Shown here piece after piece: positions 60,701 to 64,000 of a DNA stretch of 64,000 nt. The stretch is taken from the NCBI RefSeq assembly GCF_016802725.1, contig NC_052671.1, positions 5,333,001-5,397,000 on the forward strand, given 5' to 3'. This DNA is from Solenopsis invicta. Lineage: Eukaryota; Arthropoda; Insecta; Hymenoptera; Formicidae. The position numbers and the translations under genes were made by a program. Every line of letters starts with the position of its first letter. Within the stretch, counting starts at the first letter, position 1. Below the pieces are notes generated by a model that saw only the letters and a program-made list of their open reading frames with translations, searched no databases and had not been told where the DNA came from.

Positions 60701-60995
60701 CGGTCCCCGGGACAAGGGCCCCGACACTCCAACGCGCGCGCTCCTCGTGACTTTCGAAATCTTATTAAATCACGACGTAGATACTTCGTTACGAACAAAC
60801 AATATTACTGCGAGAACGGACCGATAAATTGCGGCACGGTGTGTATTTGCATATTTGCAAAAGTGACATACGCGACAGGCTAAAGGCCAGAAAACCCGCA
60901 CTTGTAATTTCGCTCGGTACGTGTTCTCATGCCGCGCGCGGAGTTATGTAATTTTCTAACGACCCGGCAGTCGCGTTCTTTCTGTTTTGTCCAGC

Positions 60996-61032
<37 letters not shown>
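60996..61032. repeat. (GA)n microsatellite
   Basis: AGAGAG run with one AAA interruption. Confidence 0.95.
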
Positions 61033-62173
61033 ACCTCGCGAGATTATTCATGTAGAGCCTCTTATGCGAGCCGCGCTCTCGCACGACAAGTTCTCGATAC
61101 CCGCCGCGCTGTATTCGATACGTTGAAGCTATTTGTAATTCTTACCAGCGCGCGAAGGAAGGTAAAAGAGAAGGCTCACCTGCGCGAAATACTCCGATGA
61201 TTCGTCTCGTCAAAAACTTACTTCCGGATTTACGTAATCATGAGTGTGGGGGGGGGGAAGAGCGTCGTACGCTCACGTACGTTGACAATCGACAAAGCGA
61301 TTGGCGACAAAGCGATCGGGCGACAACGCGAACGGTCAGCCTTTCATTCTTTCGGCGACGATGGGGCCATTCTTATTCTGCGATTTCTCAGCGTCGATGT
61401 TTTTCGCGCCGAGGTCGGAGCCGGCGGATAACGGTCACCGGTACCGGAGGACACTGACCCGATGAAAATCTCGGATATACAAGAAAGAGAAACCGTTGGG
61501 AACGTGCCCCTTCGCGAACACGGCAAAGAAATAGATTTCACCGGCGATCGTTACAGCCGATAGTAAAAACACCGAGAGACATTTAAACCGGGATACGATC
61601 GTTTCTAGCCTCCAGCGACGCGTATGAAGATCGCGTTACGATTTCGCCCGATCTGGAAAAATAATCATGCAAAACTTTTAGTCTCTCTACGCGAATTAGT
61701 ATTTGAATTTGCGTAAAGACATTCTCGCTGCCGTTAAGTTACTCTAACTACTGACCGGTTCCCGATCTAAAAGGGATAAAGATGTCGATCAGATTTAATC
61801 AATTCTCCTGTCTTAGTAATATCCGCTCGTCGATTACCCACGCTCTTGTTCTCGCTGTACTGAATGAGAATATACCTGATACTGATCAGTATCTCGGTAA
61901 CACCCTCTTCCTTACAATCCTTTCCAGACTGGTCTTCCGTCTTCTTTCGCTTCGCAAGCGCGTACTACTTCGAGAAGTTCGTTAATATTTCACTGTTGTC
62001 TGGATCGTCGTCAATCACATCAGAGTCTTCTGTAGTTGGCGCGAAGCAAAGTACGATCTCAGCGGTTGCGAGAATTTTGACGCGATCGATCGTTTCTTTG
62101 AACGTGATATAGCTCGCGCACCAGTATCCGCTAGGCACAAACGATACGGGAAATGTACGCAAAGAAAAAAAGA

Positions 62174-62275
62174 AGTTGTAGAAGATGATGAACGAAGAAG
62201 AAGAAAAAGAAGGAGAAGAAGATGAATCAAAGACGAAGACGAAGAAGAAGAAGAAGAAGAAGAAGACGAAAAAGA
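62174..62275. repeat. GAA-rich purine tract
   Basis: Imperfect (GAA)n with GAC and GAT interruptions. Confidence 0.9.
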
Positions 62276-62500
62276 ATTTGTGCGTATGTAGGCGAGGAAA
62301 GGAGGCAGAAATATGAGAGGAAAGGCTTTTGCGTAAAGTCGAGTGCGAGTGTGCGGAGAAGACTCCGAACCGGTTGCTCGAAGTGACGTGAGTGAACTGA
62401 GACTACAGGCTGGCAGGTAACGCCAGGTAAACCCCGGCCGACTGGTGGCACACACGCGGGAGAAGAGGAAGGTGGCCGACTGGGTGGCTACACCGGCAAA

Positions 62501-62520
62501 GCCAGCCAGCCAGCCAGCCA
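62501..62520. repeat. (AGCC)n short tandem repeat
   Basis: Five AGCC units near a CCTGCGGCCCC/GGGGCCGCAGG perfect palindrome at about 62560-62583. Confidence 0.85.
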
Positions 62521-64000
62521 TAGAGACAGTCAGCTCGGTCAGTCGACCTGGGGAGTCAGCCTGCGGCCCCTGGGGCCGCAGGAAAGACGCGCTGTTGGGA
62601 CGGAGAGGGACCGTGGGACGTAGGACGGCGGCGGCGGGGAAAAGATGAGAGGAAACACGGGGAGGGGAGGATGTGGGGTCCTCGCGGGGCCCGGAGGGAA
62701 CGTTACCTTGTGGTGGGACAGGTAGGAAAGGTGGGAGCGGCGAGGAGAGACCTGGCGCGCTGCGTGTGTGACTCAGCTCGGAATGAGCGAATAGGCCAAC
62801 AACACACGGCAAAGACTACGCCGCAAAGGCTATGTTATATACGGGATACACGCGTACAGAGTGATCCAGAAGAGACGGCGCCTTTTGCTCGTCGCTTTTT
62901 CCGGTATCGTCACCGTATAGCGGCGATTGAGACTCCCGCGCGTTTACGCGCGCAATTAATGGCGTAATCATTAGCGATTTCGGCTTATGTAATCAGAGAG
63001 AAGTACGTTGACTCTTGATCGAGTCTATAACGACGGTACGTGTAAAGACGACGCGGGACAAACATTGTCTCAACGATGATAATGGTTTTCCTCGAATAGG
63101 ACACGCTCCATGCGCAGATGCAGTAAATCCATCTGGATAGGATTCTTTCTTCAAACGCGTTTAGGAAAGAAATGGAGATGACTCTCGATTCCAAAGGGGC
63201 ACCTGGACAGAGTTTAATGCTTTGTTCACGATTATATTAACGTTACGGATAATCTGTTCGCCTGGTTGGTGATTTTATACGCGCGCCGAATCGTAATACG
63301 TGGTTTACATGCTGATTATACGTGAGGCCATGGGAATAAGTTTTCACGGTTTATTTAATAACGTTCACGCTGCGCAAGTTTATGCTTGCACGGGCAATAA
63401 AATCGCCGACCGCGCGATTGCGGCCAGACGAGCTTATTTTTCCTTACGAATCAGGACTCGCGGGAAATGAACAATAGTCGTTGACGACGATACCCTTGCT
63501 CTGAGAACGTCGGAGCACATCCTCTTTATCGCACGCCACTACCTCCACGTACCGCAATCTTTTAGGAGCGAGCCAACATGTAAGAAAAATGCCCGACGAT
63601 ACGTTCCGAGGCGGAACGAATCTCGAATTCTCTCGGTCAAAGTGTTCTCGGTCTGGCGTAATTGGGCAAAAATCGCTCGGCCATCAGATCAACGAAACTG
63701 ACCACCCGGTATATCGGATACTAACTATACCTGAATCCAGCAGAGCGTGACTTTTCACGTGTAGTTGCGCTGGAGTGGGGCCGTGACCGTATCCTAGTGT
63801 AGAGCAAGATAGACTTTGATAGAATGTACACGGCGGCTTCTGCGAGCCAAGAACCTCTACGAATCATACGAGAACCATAATGAACATGAATTACGACGGG
63901 TAATCCTTCATTTTTTTTTCTTCTTCCGTGTTCTTCTAAACACGATTATCTTGGCATATTTATTCGGCGATGGAAGAGATGCTCCACCGTCGTATACGCA

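Larger units (their letters stand above)
51000..64000. other. 13 kb GC-rich region without recognised coding exons
   Basis: Base composition is clearly higher in G+C than the rest of the window. Many short open frames occur on both strands, as expected from that composition; none shows a known domain, and the longest (minus, 62812..62015, 265 codons) is low-complexity antisense to GAA and GGA-rich sequence. Minor contents: CATCGATT repeats near 51160-51183, an inverted-repeat element at 53055-53274, GT microsatellite 54686-54712, a minus-strand donor-like CCCCAG|GTAAGC near 55317, GA microsatellite 60996-61032, GAA-rich 62174-62275 and AGCC repeat 62501-62520. Probably upstream regulatory and intron DNA of Pka-C3 or of a neighbour. 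Confidence 0.45.

Noticed and set aside
61197..61457. 86-codon frame with Arg/Ser-rich product
   Set aside because: GC-rich background, no domain, several competing frames.
62015..62812. 265-codon minus-strand open frame rich in Ser, Leu and Pro
   Set aside because: Low-complexity translation of the complement of GAA/GGA-rich sequence; no domain, and opposite frames are equally open.
1..64000. tRNA, rRNA, CRISPR array, bacterial operon or prophage
   Set aside because: No tRNA box B (GGTTCGANNCC) or rRNA sequence was noticed by eye; spliced genes rule out a prokaryotic context. A tRNAscan-type search would be decisive.

Overview
The window reads as an insect nuclear chromosome, most likely a hymenopteran and possibly an ant. 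Introns and spacers are AT-rich, CpG-rich islands sit around promoters, mariner, hAT and TA-flanked miniature transposons are frequent, and the genes are intron-split with arthropod best matches (cryptocephal/ATF4, pickpocket, Pka-C3). The species call is inference.

Five multi-exon genes can be assembled with consistent splice sites and reading phase. (1) ATF4/cryptocephal, minus strand, 1930-13338, 385 aa, two coding exons separated by a 10.25 kb intron, with an out-of-frame upstream ORF (13256-13426) that overlaps its start codon. (2) A 17-beta-hydroxysteroid dehydrogenase 12-like / very-long-chain 3-oxoacyl-CoA reductase, minus, 17786-22060, 319 aa, four exons. (3) A carbohydrate (chondroitin 4-O-type) sulfotransferase of the Golgi, plus, 30420-32781, 334 aa, four exons. 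(4) A pickpocket DEG/ENaC sodium channel subunit, minus, 40559-45351, 541 aa, nine exons. (5) A Pka-C3/PRKX-type protein kinase catalytic subunit, minus, 46076-50072, 331 aa, five exons. Splice sites were chosen by eye from GT/AG, phase and family conservation. In each gene the summed exon lengths are divisible by three.

The remaining sequence is mobile-element debris and probable regulatory DNA. The ATF4 intron carries a hAT-like miniature element with a perfect 8-bp target duplication and a second element nested in it, three fold-back copies in a row, a palindromic mariner remnant, further TA-flanked elements, a GC-rich island, and an opposite-strand secreted-peptide-like ORF. A mariner with an almost complete but frameshifted transposase lies at 27.5-28.6 kb. 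Two diverged sequence blocks each occur twice around the sulfotransferase, which suggests an old local duplication with loss of one gene copy. From 50 to 64 kb the sequence is GC-rich and looks like promoter, 5' UTR and intron DNA; I recognise no protein-coding exon there.

The genes do not form a pathway. ATF4 is the integrated-stress-response transcription factor, the reductase works in ER fatty-acid elongation, the sulfotransferase in Golgi glycosaminoglycan synthesis, the channel in sensory or epithelial sodium conductance, and the kinase in cAMP-type signalling.
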